This document shows positions 11,242 to 20,610 of a stretch of DNA of 64,000 bases, piece after piece. This DNA comes from Paracoccus liaowanqingii (GTDB lineage: Bacteria > Pseudomonadota > Alphaproteobacteria > Rhodobacterales > Rhodobacteraceae). Below the pieces are notes generated by a model that was not told the DNA's origin, did no database searches, and saw only the letters and a program-made list of their open reading frames with translations. The position numbers and the translations under genes were made by a program. Numbering within the stretch: position 1 is the first letter of the stretch; every line of letters starts with the position of its first letter. The DNA lies in the NCBI RefSeq assembly GCF_004683865.2, contig NZ_CP038439.1, positions 293,501 through 357,500 on the forward strand. Direction: 5' to 3'.

Positions 11242-12225
11242 ATGGACCAGTTTGTCTTTGCCGCCGAGGTGGTGCTGAACGGGCTGATGACGGGCGTGAT
11301 GTATGCGCTGGTGGCCTTGGGCTTCGTGCTGATCTTCAAGGCCTCGGGCGTGTTCAACTATGCCCAGGGGGTGCTGGCGCTGTTCGCGGCGATGACGCTG
11401 GTGTCGATCCAGAACGGCCAGGTGCCCTTCGCCCATCTGATCAACGCGGCGCTCGGCACGCAGATCCACCATTTCGGCTGGACGGTGCCCGCGGCCCTGG
11501 CCATCGCGCTGACCGCGCTGGTGATGGTGGGCCTGGCCTTCCTGATCGAGAAGTTGGTGCTGCAGCATCTGGTGGGACAGGAGCCGATCATCCTCTTCAT
11601 GGCGACCATCGGGCTGGCCTATTTCCTGGAGGGCTTGGGCGACGTGATGTGGGGCGCCGACATCAAGACGCTGGACGTGGGCCTGCCGCAGGGCATCTCG
11701 GACGGGATCGAGGCGGCGACGGCCCAGTGGTTCGGCTACGGCTTCTTCATCGACCGGCTGGACCTGTGGGCCACGCTGATCGCGGTGGTGCTGGTCGCGG
11801 CGCTGGTGGCCTTCGCGCAATACACCAAGCAGGGCCGCGCGATGCGGGCGGTGGCCGACGACCATCAGGCGGCGCTGTCGGTCGGCATCTCGCTGCGCTT
11901 CATCTGGGTGATGGTCTGGTCGATCGCGGGCTTCGTGGCGCTGGTCGCGGGCATCATGTGGGGCACGAAGTCGGGGGTGCAGTTCAGCCTGTCGCTCATC
12001 GCGCTCAAGGCGCTGCCGGTCCTGATGCTGGGCGGCTTCACCTCGATCCCCGGCGCCATCGTCGGCGGGCTGATCATCGGCGTGGGCGAGAAGCTGTTCG
12101 AATTCACCATCGGCCCCATGGTCGGCGGCGCGACCGAGACCTGGTTCGCCTATGTCCTGGCCCTGATCTTCCTCGTCTTCCGGCCCCAGGGCCTGTTCGG
12201 CGAACGCATCATCGAGAGGGTCTGA
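11242..12225 (+). CDS. livH: Branched-chain-type ABC transporter permease (LivH-like)
   Basis: A 327-residue, strongly hydrophobic inner-membrane permease. It starts MDQFVFAAEVVLNGLMTGVM and carries the family feature YALVALGFVLIFKASGVFNY (A-qG near the third helix), with about eight to nine predicted membrane spans. The ATG at 11242 follows a GGGAGG site. The central EPIILFMATIGLAYFLEGLG and C-terminal GGFTSIPGAIVGGLIIGV match LivH permeases. It forms the translocation channel with the LivM-like protein encoded downstream. Confidence 0.9.
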   Translation: MDQFVFAAEVVLNGLMTGVMYALVALGFVLIFKASGVFNYAQGVLALFAAMTLVSIQNGQVPFAHLINAALGTQIHHFGWTVPAALAIALTALVMVGLAFLIEKLVLQHLVGQEPIILFMATIGLAYFLEGLGDVMWGADIKTLDVGLPQGISDGIEAATAQWFGYGFFIDRLDLWATLIAVVLVAALVAFAQYTKQGRAMRAVADDHQAALSVGISLRFIWVMVWSIAGFVALVAGIMWGTKSGVQFSLSLIALKALPVLMLGGFTSIPGAIVGGLIIGVGEKLFEFTIGPMVGGATETWFAYVLALIFLVFRPQGLFGERIIERV

Positions 12226-12243
12226 CGATGGATGGCATGAATG

Positions 12244-12313
12244 CCTCCGGCGGGGATATTTCAGCCAAGATGAACACGGCTGGTCTTCATCTTGGCACAA
12301 ATATCCCGGGGGT
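12244..12313. repeat. Palindromic intergenic repeat (copy 2) inside the ABC operon
   Basis: Outer arms GGGATATTT (12253-12261) and AAATATCCC (12299-12307) enclose a perfect 11-bp hairpin, GCCAAGATGAA (12264-12274) with TTCATCTTGGC (12286-12296), loop 11 nt. The element fills most of the 133-bp gap between the two permease genes, which otherwise belong to one operon. It resembles copies at 5.47 and 61.0 kb. Confidence 0.75.
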
Positions 12314-12358
12314 GCGGGGGCTGGCCCCCGCTGCGACGGCACGGAAGGGAGAGACGCG

Positions 12359-13435
12359 ATGATCTATCGTGAGGCGGGCGATTTCAAGACCAGCTACCGC
12401 GCGGACGGCCAGACCTTTCCGATCCGGCTGGAACGGTGGGGCTATTACACGGTGCTGGCGGTGGCCTTCGGGATCATTCCCTTCGTCATCAACGACTACT
12501 GGGCCAATGCGGTGCTGGTGCCCTTCCTGATCTATGCGATCGCGGCCCTGGGGCTGAACATCCTGACCGGCTATGCGGGGCAGGTCAGCCTGGGGACCGG
12601 GGGCTTCATGGCGGTGGGTGCCTATGCGGTCTACAAGCTGATGACCTCGTTTCCCGGTGTCAGCATCCTGATCCACATCCTGCTGGCCGGGGGGATCACG
12701 GCGGGGGTGGGGGTGCTGTTCGGCCTGCCCAGCCTGCGCATCAAGGGGTTCTACCTGGCGGTGGCGACGCTGGCGGCGCAGTTCTTCCTGGTCTGGCTCT
12801 TCAACAAGGTGCCGTGGTTCTACAACTATTCCGCCTCGGGCCAGATCACCGCGCCCACGCGCGAGATCCTGGGCTTTGCCGTCACCGGCCCCACGACCAG
12901 CGCGCCGGCCAAGTATCTGGTCTGCCTGGTCCTGGCCTTCCTTCTGGCTTGGGTGGCGCGCAACCTGACGCGCGGCTCGATCGGGCGCAAGTGGATGGCG
13001 ATCCGCGATATGGACATCGCCGCCGAGATCATCGGCGTCGACCCCCTGCGCGCCAAACTTTCGGCCTTCGCGGTCAGCAGCTTCTTCATCGGGATCGCGG
13101 GGGCGCTTCTGTTCGCGGTCTATCTGGGGGCGGCCGAGGTGGGCGAGGCCTTTGGCATCAACAAGAGCTTCCTCGTCCTCTTCATGATCATCATCGGGGG
13201 CCTCGGCAGCATCTTCGGCAGCTTCGCGGGCGCGGCCTTCATGGTCCTGCTGCCGGTGCTGCTCAAGAACGTGCTGGTCGGCAACCTCGGCTGGCCCACC
13301 GATTTGGCCGCCCATATCGAGCTGATGATCGTGGGCGCGCTGATCGTGACCTTCCTGATCGTCGAGCCGCACGGGCTGGCCCGCCTGTGGCGCCTGACCA
13401 AGGAAAAACTGCGGCTGTGGCCGTTCCCGCACTGA
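12359..13435 (+). CDS. livM: Branched-chain-type ABC transporter permease (LivM-like)
   Basis: A 358-residue membrane permease with a soluble N-terminal stretch (MIYREAGDFKTSYRADGQTF) before the first span. NILTGYAGQVSLGTGGFMAV is the hallmark LivM motif, and IGRKWMAIRDMDIAAEIIGV is the cytoplasmic EAA-like coupling loop. AAGGGAGAG precedes the ATG. With the LivH-like protein it forms the heterodimeric channel. The gap to livH contains a palindromic repeat, so downstream expression may be tuned at that point. Confidence 0.9.
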   Translation: MIYREAGDFKTSYRADGQTFPIRLERWGYYTVLAVAFGIIPFVINDYWANAVLVPFLIYAIAALGLNILTGYAGQVSLGTGGFMAVGAYAVYKLMTSFPGVSILIHILLAGGITAGVGVLFGLPSLRIKGFYLAVATLAAQFFLVWLFNKVPWFYNYSASGQITAPTREILGFAVTGPTTSAPAKYLVCLVLAFLLAWVARNLTRGSIGRKWMAIRDMDIAAEIIGVDPLRAKLSAFAVSSFFIGIAGALLFAVYLGAAEVGEAFGINKSFLVLFMIIIGGLGSIFGSFAGAAFMVLLPVLLKNVLVGNLGWPTDLAAHIELMIVGALIVTFLIVEPHGLARLWRLTKEKLRLWPFPH

Positions 13436-13490
13436 GTTCACGGCCCCGACCCGGGCAACCGGCACATCATCTCTGGGAGGAGACCCTGCA

Positions 13491-14774
13491 ATGAAACTGA
13501 CTTTCCCCGCCCTCGTCGCCGCCGCCGTCATGGCCGCGGGTCCGGTTCTGGCCGATCTGGTCGTGCCGAACCTCAGCTATCGGACCGGGCCCTACGGCGC
13601 CAACGGCACGCAATATGCCGACGGGTTCAACGACTACTTCACGCTGCTCAATGAACGCGACGGCGGCATCGGCGGGCAGATCGTGCAGGTCCCCGAATGC
13701 GAGACGGCCTACAACACCGAGAAGGGCGTCGAGTGCTACGAGGCGACCAAGGACACCGGCGCGCTGATCTACAATCCGCTGTCCACCGGCATCACCTATC
13801 AGCTGATCCCCAAGGTCGCGGTGGACAAGAAGGTGCTCTACACGCCGGGCTACGGGCGGACCTCGGCCAAGAACGGGCGGGTCTTCGAATGGGTCTTCAA
13901 CGCGCCCGCGAACTACTGGGACGGGGCCTCGGTCGCGGTCAAGTACCTGCTGGACCAGAACGAGGGCAGCCTGGAGGGCAAGACCATCGCGCTGGTCTAT
14001 CACAACAGCGCCTATGGCAAGGAGCCGATCCGCACCCTGCAGGAGCTGGGCGAGAAGCACGGCTTCTCGCTGACCGAGCTGCCCGTCGAGGCGCCGGGCC
14101 AGGAGCAGAAGAGCCAATGGCTGCAGATCCGCCGCGAGCAGCCCGATTACGTCATCATGTATGGCTGGGGCGTGATGAACCAGGTCGCCATCCAGGAGGC
14201 CGCCAACATCCGCTTCCCGATGGAGAACTTCATCGGCATCTGGTGGGCCGGATCGGAGATCGACGTGCAGCCCGCGGGGGCGGCGGCGGACGGCTACAAG
14301 TCGCTGACCTTCAACGGCGTGGGCATGGACTATCCGCTCTATGACGACCTGCAGACGCATGTGATCGATCCGGGCAAGGCCAGCCAGGGCGGGCAGCATG
14401 TGGGCTCGGCCGTCTATTCGCGGGGCATGTACGCCGCCGTGGTCATCGCCGAGGCGATCCGCACCGCTCAGGAGATGTCCGGCACCGACGAGATCACCCC
14501 CGAGCAGCTGCGCGACGGGTTCGAGAACCTGTCGATCACGCCCGAGCGGCTGGAAGAGATCGGCCTGCCCGATTTCGGCCCCGAGATCGCGATGAGCTGC
14601 GAGAACCACGGCGGCAGCGGCATGGCCCGCCTGCAGCAATGGGACGCCACCGCCGGCCAGTGGAACCTGATCACCGAGTTCACCGAGCCCGATCAGGAGG
14701 TGCTGAGCGCACTGATCGAGGAGGACAGCGCCGCCTATGCCGCCGAGGCCGGGATCACTCCGCGCGACTGCTGA
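13491..14774 (+). CDS. ABC transporter substrate-binding protein (HAAT family)
   Basis: A 427-residue periplasmic binding protein with a clear signal peptide (MKLTFPALVAAAVMAAGPVLA, cut after the last Ala). A GGGAGGAG site precedes the ATG. The type I fold is indicated by LVVPNLSYRTGPYGANGTQY, CYEATKDTGALIYNPLSTG, GKTIALVYHNSAYG and YVIMYGWGVMNQVAIQEA. It is longer than LivJ-type leucine-binding proteins (about 370) and closer to the large receptors found beside CoA ligases. Ligand specificity cannot be read from the sequence, but neighbours suggest an organic acid that is then CoA-activated. Confidence 0.88.
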   Translation: MKLTFPALVAAAVMAAGPVLADLVVPNLSYRTGPYGANGTQYADGFNDYFTLLNERDGGIGGQIVQVPECETAYNTEKGVECYEATKDTGALIYNPLSTGITYQLIPKVAVDKKVLYTPGYGRTSAKNGRVFEWVFNAPANYWDGASVAVKYLLDQNEGSLEGKTIALVYHNSAYGKEPIRTLQELGEKHGFSLTELPVEAPGQEQKSQWLQIRREQPDYVIMYGWGVMNQVAIQEAANIRFPMENFIGIWWAGSEIDVQPAGAAADGYKSLTFNGVGMDYPLYDDLQTHVIDPGKASQGGQHVGSAVYSRGMYAAVVIAEAIRTAQEMSGTDEITPEQLRDGFENLSITPERLEEIGLPDFGPEIAMSCENHGGSGMARLQQWDATAGQWNLITEFTEPDQEVLSALIEEDSAAYAAEAGITPRDC

Positions 14775-14832
14775 CATCCTGTCCCGGCGGCACCACCCGT
14801 CGCCGGGACCCACCCGCCACAGGGGGCCGCCC

Positions 14833-15654
14833 ATGTTCGATGCCGAGACCAAAGAGACGCTGCTGGACGTCAACAATATCGAGGTGATCTACAACCATGT
14901 CATCCTGGTCCTGAAGGGCGTCAGCCTGACCGTGCCCAAGGGCGGCATCACCGCGCTGCTGGGCGGCAACGGGGCGGGCAAGACGACGACGCTGAAGGCG
15001 ATCTCGAACCTGCTGGCGTCCGAACGGGGCGAGGTGACCAAGGGGGCGATCACCTATCAGGGCCAAGACATCACCGCGCTGGATCCGGCGGCGCTGGTGC
15101 GCCGCGGCGTCATCCAGGTGATGGAGGGTCGGCACTGCTTCGAGCATCTGACGGTCGAGGAGAACCTCTTGACCGGCGCCTATACCCGCCGCGACGGCAC
15201 GGCCGCGATCAAGCGCGACCTGGAGATGGTCTACGACTATTTCCCGCGCCTGCGCGAGCGGCGGAAGAGCCAGGCGGGCTATACCTCGGGCGGCGAGCAG
15301 CAGATGACCGCGATGGGCCGCGCGCTGATGAGCCGGCCGCAGATGATCCTGCTGGACGAGCCGTCGATGGGGCTGGCCCCGCAGCTGGTCGAACAGATCT
15401 TCCAGATCGTGAAAGCCGTGAACGAGGGCGAGGGCGTGACCTTCCTCTTGGCCGAGCAGAACACCAACGTCGCCCTGCGCTTTGCCCATCAGGGCTATAT
15501 CCTGGAAAACGGTCGCGTGGTGATGGAGGGGCCCGCCGCCCAGCTGCGCGAGAACCCCGACGTCAAGGAATTCTACCTGGGCATGTCGGATGCGGGCCGC
15601 AAATCCTTTCGCGACGTGCGCAGCTATCGCCGCCGCAAGCGCTGGCTGGCCTGA
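14833..15654 (+). CDS. livF: Branched-chain-type ABC transporter ATPase (LivF-like)
   Basis: A 273-residue ATPase, the second nucleotide-binding subunit of the importer. Walker A is GGNGAGKTTT, the signature region is YTSGGEQQMTAMGRAL, Walker B is MILLDEPSMGLAP, and LLAEQNTNVALRFAHQGYIL holds the switch region. The short LivF layout with VIQVMEGRHCFEHLTVEENL is typical. I use the ATG at 14833, just after AGGGGG; the frame is open further upstream but overlaps the binding-protein gene. A basic tail (SYRRRKRWLA) extends beyond the usual LivF end. Confidence 0.9.
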   Translation: MFDAETKETLLDVNNIEVIYNHVILVLKGVSLTVPKGGITALLGGNGAGKTTTLKAISNLLASERGEVTKGAITYQGQDITALDPAALVRRGVIQVMEGRHCFEHLTVEENLLTGAYTRRDGTAAIKRDLEMVYDYFPRLRERRKSQAGYTSGGEQQMTAMGRALMSRPQMILLDEPSMGLAPQLVEQIFQIVKAVNEGEGVTFLLAEQNTNVALRFAHQGYILENGRVVMEGPAAQLRENPDVKEFYLGMSDAGRKSFRDVRSYRRRKRWLA

Positions 15655-15664
15655 GGGGGCGATC

Positions 15665-16879
15665 ATGACATTCTATGACGATCTGGAAACCCGCGAGGCG
15701 GCGGACCGCGACGAGGCGCTGGCGCGCGCCCTGCCTCTGGCCATCGCCCGCGCCCGGACGGCGCCTGCGCTGGCGCGGCTTCTGCGCGACGTGGACCCCG
15801 AGGCGGTGACCGACCGCGCCGCGCTGGCCCGGCTGCCGGTGATCCGCAAGGCCGAGCTGTCCGAGGCGCAGGCCAAGCACCCTCCCTTCGGCGGCTTCAC
15901 CACCCGCCGCGCCGCCGAGTTCGACCACATCTTCCAGAGCCCCGGCCCGATCTACGAGCCCGGGCGGCGCGAGGGCGACTGGTGGCGGTTGGGGCGGTTC
16001 CTGCACGCCTCGGGCGTGGGGCGCGGGGACATCGTGCAGAACTGCTTCGGCTATCACCTGACGCCCGCGGGGATGATGTTCGAATCCGGTGCGCGGGCCG
16101 TCGATGCCGCCGTGCTGCCCGCGGGCACGGGCCAGACCGACCTGCAGGTGCGCGCGGCCGCCGATATCGGCTCGACCTGCTATGCGGGCACGCCCGATTT
16201 CCTCAAGGTGATCCTGGACCGGGCCGACCAGATGGGCGTGGCGCTGGCCTTCACCCGCGCCGTGGTGGGCGGCGGCGCGCTGTTTCCCTCGCTGCGCCAG
16301 CTTTACGCTGACCGGGGGATCGTGACGCGGCAATGCTATGCCACCGCCGATCTGGGCAACATCGCCTACGAATCCGAGGCGGTCGAGGGGATGATCGTCG
16401 ACGAGGGCGTCATCGTCGAGATCGTGCGCCCCGGCACCGGCGATCCGGTGCCCGAGGGCGAGGTGGGCGAGGTGCTGGTGACCACGCTGAACCCCGACTA
16501 TCCGCTGGTGCGCTTTGCCACGGGCGACCTGTCCGCCGTGCTGGCGGGCACCAGTCCTTGTGGCCGCACGAACATGCGCATCAAGGGATGGATGGGCCGC
16601 GCCGACCAGACGACCAAGATCAAGGGCATGTTCGTGCGCCCCGAGCAGGTCGCGGCACTGGTCGCGCGCCATCCCGACATCGCCCGCGCCCGCGTCATCG
16701 CCGACCGGCAGGGCGAGATGGACGTGATGACCGTCCAGCTGGAGACCGCGGGGCAGGGGGGCGACTACGCCGCCTCGGTCCTCGACACGCTGAAGCTGCG
16801 CGGCGACGTGGTGCTGGTGGCGCCCGGCAGCCTGCCCAATGACGGCAAGGTCATCGAGGACCGCCGCAGCTATGACTGA
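15665..16879 (+). CDS. Phenylacetate-CoA-ligase-like AMP-forming enzyme
   Basis: A 404-residue member of the PaaK-type adenylate-forming family, shorter than classical acyl-CoA synthetases. It has ARLPVIRKAELSEAQAKHPP and IFQSPGPIYEPG, then YATADLGNIAYE (adenine-binding region), YPLVRFATGDLSAVL and MGRADQTTKIKGMFVRPEQ. These match the order in phenylacetate-CoA ligases. It starts seven bases after livF and ends the operon. Two unlike CoA ligases flank one importer, so the system may activate more than one acid or an aromatic acid. The specificity is inferred only. Confidence 0.85.
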   Translation: MTFYDDLETREAADRDEALARALPLAIARARTAPALARLLRDVDPEAVTDRAALARLPVIRKAELSEAQAKHPPFGGFTTRRAAEFDHIFQSPGPIYEPGRREGDWWRLGRFLHASGVGRGDIVQNCFGYHLTPAGMMFESGARAVDAAVLPAGTGQTDLQVRAAADIGSTCYAGTPDFLKVILDRADQMGVALAFTRAVVGGGALFPSLRQLYADRGIVTRQCYATADLGNIAYESEAVEGMIVDEGVIVEIVRPGTGDPVPEGEVGEVLVTTLNPDYPLVRFATGDLSAVLAGTSPCGRTNMRIKGWMGRADQTTKIKGMFVRPEQVAALVARHPDIARARVIADRQGEMDVMTVQLETAGQGGDYAASVLDTLKLRGDVVLVAPGSLPNDGKVIEDRRSYD

Positions 16880-16905
16880 GGACCGAATGCCGGGCATTTG
16901 ACCCG

Positions 16906-16920
16906 TTAACTTGTTTGAAA
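16906..16920 (+). promoter_or_regulatory. Weak CtrA-like half site upstream of motB
   Basis: TTAA-CTTGTTT-GAAA lies 50 bases before motB. The first half matches the alphaproteobacterial CtrA consensus (TTAA-N7-TTAA), the second differs at two positions. Weak on its own; noted because two better sites occur in the same cluster. Confidence 0.3.
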
Positions 16921-16969
16921 CCTTCGTTGAGCCGAGATTGACGACAGACCGGAACAAGGGGTGTCTGAG

Positions 16970-17746
16970 ATGGCCGCGACCAAGGGACTGAACAAGCCGA
17001 TGATCATCATCCGGCGGACCGAGGCGTCCGGCGAGGGCGGGCATCACGGCGGGGCCTGGAAGGTCGCCTATGCGGATTTCGTGACCGCGATGATGGCCTT
17101 CTTCCTGATGATGTGGCTGCTGAGCGCCACGACCGAGGAACAGCGCCACGGGCTGGCCGACTATTTCGCGCCGACCATCGTCCAGACCCCCTCGGCCGAG
17201 CAGAGCGGCGCGGGCGACGGCCCGGACGAGGGCGTGCGCCACGCGATCGAGGCGCCGCTGCCCGACAGCGACAGCGCCGGCGATTTCGACGAGGTCGCCC
17301 AGGCCGTGCAGGACAGCCTGACCGGGACGGGGGGCGAATCGGCACAGCTGACCAACCTGCTGCAGCATGTCGTCACCCGCATGACCGACGAGGGGCTGGT
17401 GATCGAGCTGAGCGATCTGACCGCCGCACCGCTCTTCGTCGAGGATACCGCCCAGCCCCAGCCCGCGCTGGCCGACCTGATGGGCATCATCGCCCGCGTG
17501 ACCCATCACGTGCGCAACGATGTAGCCATCTCGGGCCATGTGCGCGCCTATCCCGAGACGCTGGTCGCCTCGCCGGTCTGGCCGCTGTCGGATGCCCGCG
17601 CCCATGCCGTGCGCAACCTGCTGGAGGCCGAGGGCTTCGATGCCGCCCGCATCCAGCGCGTGTCGGGCTATGCCGACCGCAAGAACCGCCGGGGCAACCC
17701 GATGGACCCGCAGAACAACCGGATCGAGCTGATTCTGCTGCGCTAG
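16970..17746 (+). CDS. motB: Flagellar motor stator protein MotB
   Basis: A 258-residue stator subunit that anchors the proton channel to peptidoglycan. The single membrane helix (YADFVTAMMAFFLMMWLL, about 27-44) contains the invariant proton-binding Asp. The C-terminal OmpA-like domain (about 130-258) has ISGHVRAYPETL, the SDARAHAVRNLLEAEG helix and the PMDPQNNRIELILL end. I prefer the ATG at 16970, eight bases after AAGGGG; a GTG at 16961 is possible. No motA is encoded beside it, so the partner must lie elsewhere. It heads the plus-strand flagellar run. Confidence 0.9.
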   Translation: MAATKGLNKPMIIIRRTEASGEGGHHGGAWKVAYADFVTAMMAFFLMMWLLSATTEEQRHGLADYFAPTIVQTPSAEQSGAGDGPDEGVRHAIEAPLPDSDSAGDFDEVAQAVQDSLTGTGGESAQLTNLLQHVVTRMTDEGLVIELSDLTAAPLFVEDTAQPQPALADLMGIIARVTHHVRNDVAISGHVRAYPETLVASPVWPLSDARAHAVRNLLEAEGFDAARIQRVSGYADRKNRRGNPMDPQNNRIELILLR

Positions 17747-17756
17747 GACGGGCGGG

Positions 17757-17771
17757 TTAGCCTTATCTTAA
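17757..17771 (+). promoter_or_regulatory. CtrA-like box upstream of flgE
   Basis: TTAG-CCTTATC-TTAA matches the CtrA consensus TTAA-N7-TTAA at seven of eight fixed positions. It lies 52 bases before flgE, where a class II flagellar promoter would be expected. Confidence 0.5.
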
Positions 17772-17822
17772 AGGTTGTCGGCCAAGGTGACGGACAAGAG
17801 CGCAACATGAAGGGTGTCGTCC

Positions 17823-19124
17823 ATGTCCATCTCCTCTGCGATGAATGCCGGTGTCGCCGGGCTGTCGGCCAATTCCTCGCGGCTCGGCACGATCTCGGAC
17901 AATATCGCGAACGCCTCGACCTTCGGCTACAAGCGCGCCGAGGCCGAGTTTGAGACGATGATCGTGGGCCAGGGCCGCGGGCTGTACACGGCCGGCGGCG
18001 TGCGCACCTCGACGCAGCGGGTGGTGACCCAGGACGGGGCGGTCGTGACCACCTCCCATCCGCTGGACCTGGCGATGACCGGGCGGGGCATGCTGCCGGT
18101 GACCAGCCTGATGGACGTCAAGAACGGCGTCGAGCCGACGCTGCTGATGACGCGCACCGGATCCTTCCGCCCCGACGCTGACGGGATCCTGCGCACCTCG
18201 GGCGGGCTGGTGCTGATGGGCTGGCCCACCGCGGCGGATGGCACCATCCCGCTGGTGCCGCGCGACACGCCCGCCGCCCTGCGCCCCATCGTGATCGAAT
18301 CGAACCGCCCGGTCGGCGACCCCACGACCCGGGTCGAGATCGGGGCGAACCTGCCCGCGACCGAGACCGCGCCCACCGGCAGCGGCGATGCGGTGCCGGT
18401 GCAGGTGCAGTATTTCGGCAATCTGGGCACGCTCGAATCGCTCAACATCAGCTTCAACCCCGAACAGACCAACCCTGTGGGGCTGTCCAACAGCTGGCTG
18501 GTCGAGGTGCGCGACAGCGCCTCGGCGGACGCGATGGTGTCCAGCTTCCGGGTGACCTTCGACGACACCCAGGCCCTGGGCGGCACCATCGCCGGGGTCG
18601 CCGCGCTGACAGGCGAACCCTATGACGCGGCCAGCGGCACCATCACGCTGGATGTGGGCGGCGGCGAGATCGAGCTGTTCGTCGGCGTGCCGGGCGGGGC
18701 CACCGGGCTGAAGCAGCTGGCCGCGCCCTTCTCGCCCTCCAGCATCATTCGCAACGGCGCCCCGGCGGGCCAGCTGGTCACGGTCGAGATCGACGGCCAG
18801 GGCCAGGTGAACGCCACCTATGACACGGGCTTCATCAAGACGCTCTACCGCATCCCGGTCGTCGACGTGTCCAATCCCAACGGCCTCGAGGCGATCGAGG
18901 GCCAGGCCTTCAAGCCGTCGCGCGAATCGGGCAGCTTCTTCCTGTGGGATGCCGGCAGCGGCCCCACGGGCGAGATCGCGGGCTATTCCCGCGAGGCCTC
19001 CACCACAGACATCGCGCAGGAGCTGACCCATCTGATCACCACGCAGCGGGCCTATTCGTCCAATGCCAAGATCATCCAGACGGTCGACGAGATGCTGCAG
19101 GAAACCACCAACATCAAGCGCTGA
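17823..19124 (+). CDS. flgE: Flagellar hook protein FlgE
   Basis: A 433-residue hook subunit exported by the flagellar type III system. The N-terminal D0 coiled coil (MSISSAMNAGVAGLSANSSR, then ISDNIANASTFGYKR) and the matching C-terminal helix (DIAQELTHLITTQRAYSSNA, then IIQTVDEMLQETTNIKR) are both intact. The middle domains are variable. The ATG at 17823 has GAAGGG eight bases upstream; a GTG at 17814 is an alternative. A CtrA-like box lies at 17757. flgK, flgL and flgI follow on the same strand, giving hook, junction and P-ring in one run. Confidence 0.93.
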   Translation: MSISSAMNAGVAGLSANSSRLGTISDNIANASTFGYKRAEAEFETMIVGQGRGLYTAGGVRTSTQRVVTQDGAVVTTSHPLDLAMTGRGMLPVTSLMDVKNGVEPTLLMTRTGSFRPDADGILRTSGGLVLMGWPTAADGTIPLVPRDTPAALRPIVIESNRPVGDPTTRVEIGANLPATETAPTGSGDAVPVQVQYFGNLGTLESLNISFNPEQTNPVGLSNSWLVEVRDSASADAMVSSFRVTFDDTQALGGTIAGVAALTGEPYDAASGTITLDVGGGEIELFVGVPGGATGLKQLAAPFSPSSIIRNGAPAGQLVTVEIDGQGQVNATYDTGFIKTLYRIPVVDVSNPNGLEAIEGQAFKPSRESGSFFLWDAGSGPTGEIAGYSREASTTDIAQELTHLITTQRAYSSNAKIIQTVDEMLQETTNIKR

Positions 19125-19161
19125 ACCGCATCCCCCGAAGCCCGCCTGAAGGAGGCCGGAC

Positions 19162-20607
19162 ATGAGCATTGCCAAGGCGATATCGAACGCCATGTCGGGC
19201 CTGGGCGCGACCGCGCGGGGGACCGAGACGGTGGCCTCGAACCTCGCCAATGCCATGACGCCGGGCTATGCCCGGCGCGACACGGTCGTGGTTGCCAATG
19301 CCTTGGGCGGCGGGGTCCGGGTCGACGGGATCGCCCGAATCGTCAATGCCAGCCTGGTGTCGGAATCGCGGCTTGCCACGGCGGCGGTGGGCGATGCCGG
19401 GACGCGCGCCGCCTTCCACGAGCGGATGGAAGAGGTCGTGGGCCTGCCCGGCGGGGCACTGGCGCTGTCGACCGCGCTCACCGACCTGCAGACCGCGCTC
19501 AGCTCCGCCGCCACCCGCCCGGATGACGAGATCCGCCTGGCCCAGGTCGTCGGCGCCGCCGACCGGCTGGCCACGCGGCTGAACGACGCATCAAAGGCGG
19601 TCGAGGCCACGCGCAGCACCGCGCAACGCGCGATCGTGGCGGATGTGGCGGTGATGAACCAGTCGCTCGGCCGGGTGGCGCAGCTGAACACGCGGATCTC
19701 GATCCTGGACGCGGACGGCAAGGACTCCACGCCCCTGATGGACGAACGCCAGCGCTTGATCGACCGCATCGCCAAAATCGTCCCCCTGCAGGAGGTCACG
19801 CGCGAGGCGGGCCGGGTCGCGCTGTTCACGACCGAGGGCGCGATGCTGCTGGATGGCAGCGTGCCTGCAAGGCTGGAATTCGCCGGCGCCGATCAGGTCG
19901 TCGCGGGGCAGGTCGTGGGCGCACCACTTGAGCTGCTGGCGCTGAACGGGACTGCCCTGACCGCCGGTCAGATGCGGCTGTTCGGCGGCGGCTCGCTGTC
20001 CGCGAACTTCAAGATCCGCGACGACCTTGCCCCCCGGATGCAGTCCGAACTGGACCATCTGGCCTTCGATCTGCATCAGCGGCTGGCCGATCCCCTTGTC
20101 GATCCCAGCCTGGGGGCGGGTGATGCCGGCCTGTTCACCGATGCCGGGATGCGGGCCGATGCCGCGGGCCTGGTCGGGCTGGCGGGCCGGATCGCCCTGA
20201 ACGCGGCCGTCGATCCGGCAGAGGGTGGCCAGTCCTGGCGCCTGCGCGCCGGGCTGCAGGCCGCGGCGCCGGACCCGGTCGGCCAGTCGGCGATCCTGGT
20301 CGCGCTGGCCGAGGCGCTGGACGGAGCCCGCCCCGGGCAGCCGGGCAGCGGGTTCTCGGGCAGCACCAGCTTGTCCTCGCGCTTCGGGCTGATCGAATCG
20401 CAGGTCTCGTCGCGGCGGGTCGAGGCGCTGGCCGACATGGCCGTGCGCAGCAGCCGCCACTTGACCATCACCGCCAGCATGATGGCCGAGGGCGTGGACA
20501 GCGACGCCGAGATGCAGCGCCTGCTGCAATACGAACAATCCTATGCCGCCAATGCCCGCGTGCTGGTCGCCGTGGACGAAATGATCAACCAGATCCTGAG
20601 GATGTAG
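19162..20607 (+). CDS. flgK: Hook-filament junction protein FlgK (HAP1)
   Basis: A 481-residue hook-associated protein placed between hook and filament. The N-terminus (ISNAMSGLGATARGTETVAS, then NLANAMTPGYARRD) and C-terminus (LLQYEQSYAANARVLVAVDE, then MINQILRM) are the paired D0 helices of FlgK. VAQLNTRISILDADGKDSTPLMDERQ (in part) is the conserved D1 region. GAAGGAGG lies upstream of the ATG. It directly precedes flgL, three bases apart, as in most flagellar loci. Confidence 0.92.
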   Translation: MSIAKAISNAMSGLGATARGTETVASNLANAMTPGYARRDTVVVANALGGGVRVDGIARIVNASLVSESRLATAAVGDAGTRAAFHERMEEVVGLPGGALALSTALTDLQTALSSAATRPDDEIRLAQVVGAADRLATRLNDASKAVEATRSTAQRAIVADVAVMNQSLGRVAQLNTRISILDADGKDSTPLMDERQRLIDRIAKIVPLQEVTREAGRVALFTTEGAMLLDGSVPARLEFAGADQVVAGQVVGAPLELLALNGTALTAGQMRLFGGGSLSANFKIRDDLAPRMQSELDHLAFDLHQRLADPLVDPSLGAGDAGLFTDAGMRADAAGLVGLAGRIALNAAVDPAEGGQSWRLRAGLQAAAPDPVGQSAILVALAEALDGARPGQPGSGFSGSTSLSSRFGLIESQVSSRRVEALADMAVRSSRHLTITASMMAEGVDSDAEMQRLLQYEQSYAANARVLVAVDEMINQILRM

Positions 20608-20610
20608 CCC

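Noticed and set aside
15563..17605. 680-residue minus-strand frame opposite the PaaK-like ligase and motB
   Set aside because: No motif and opposite two recognised genes.
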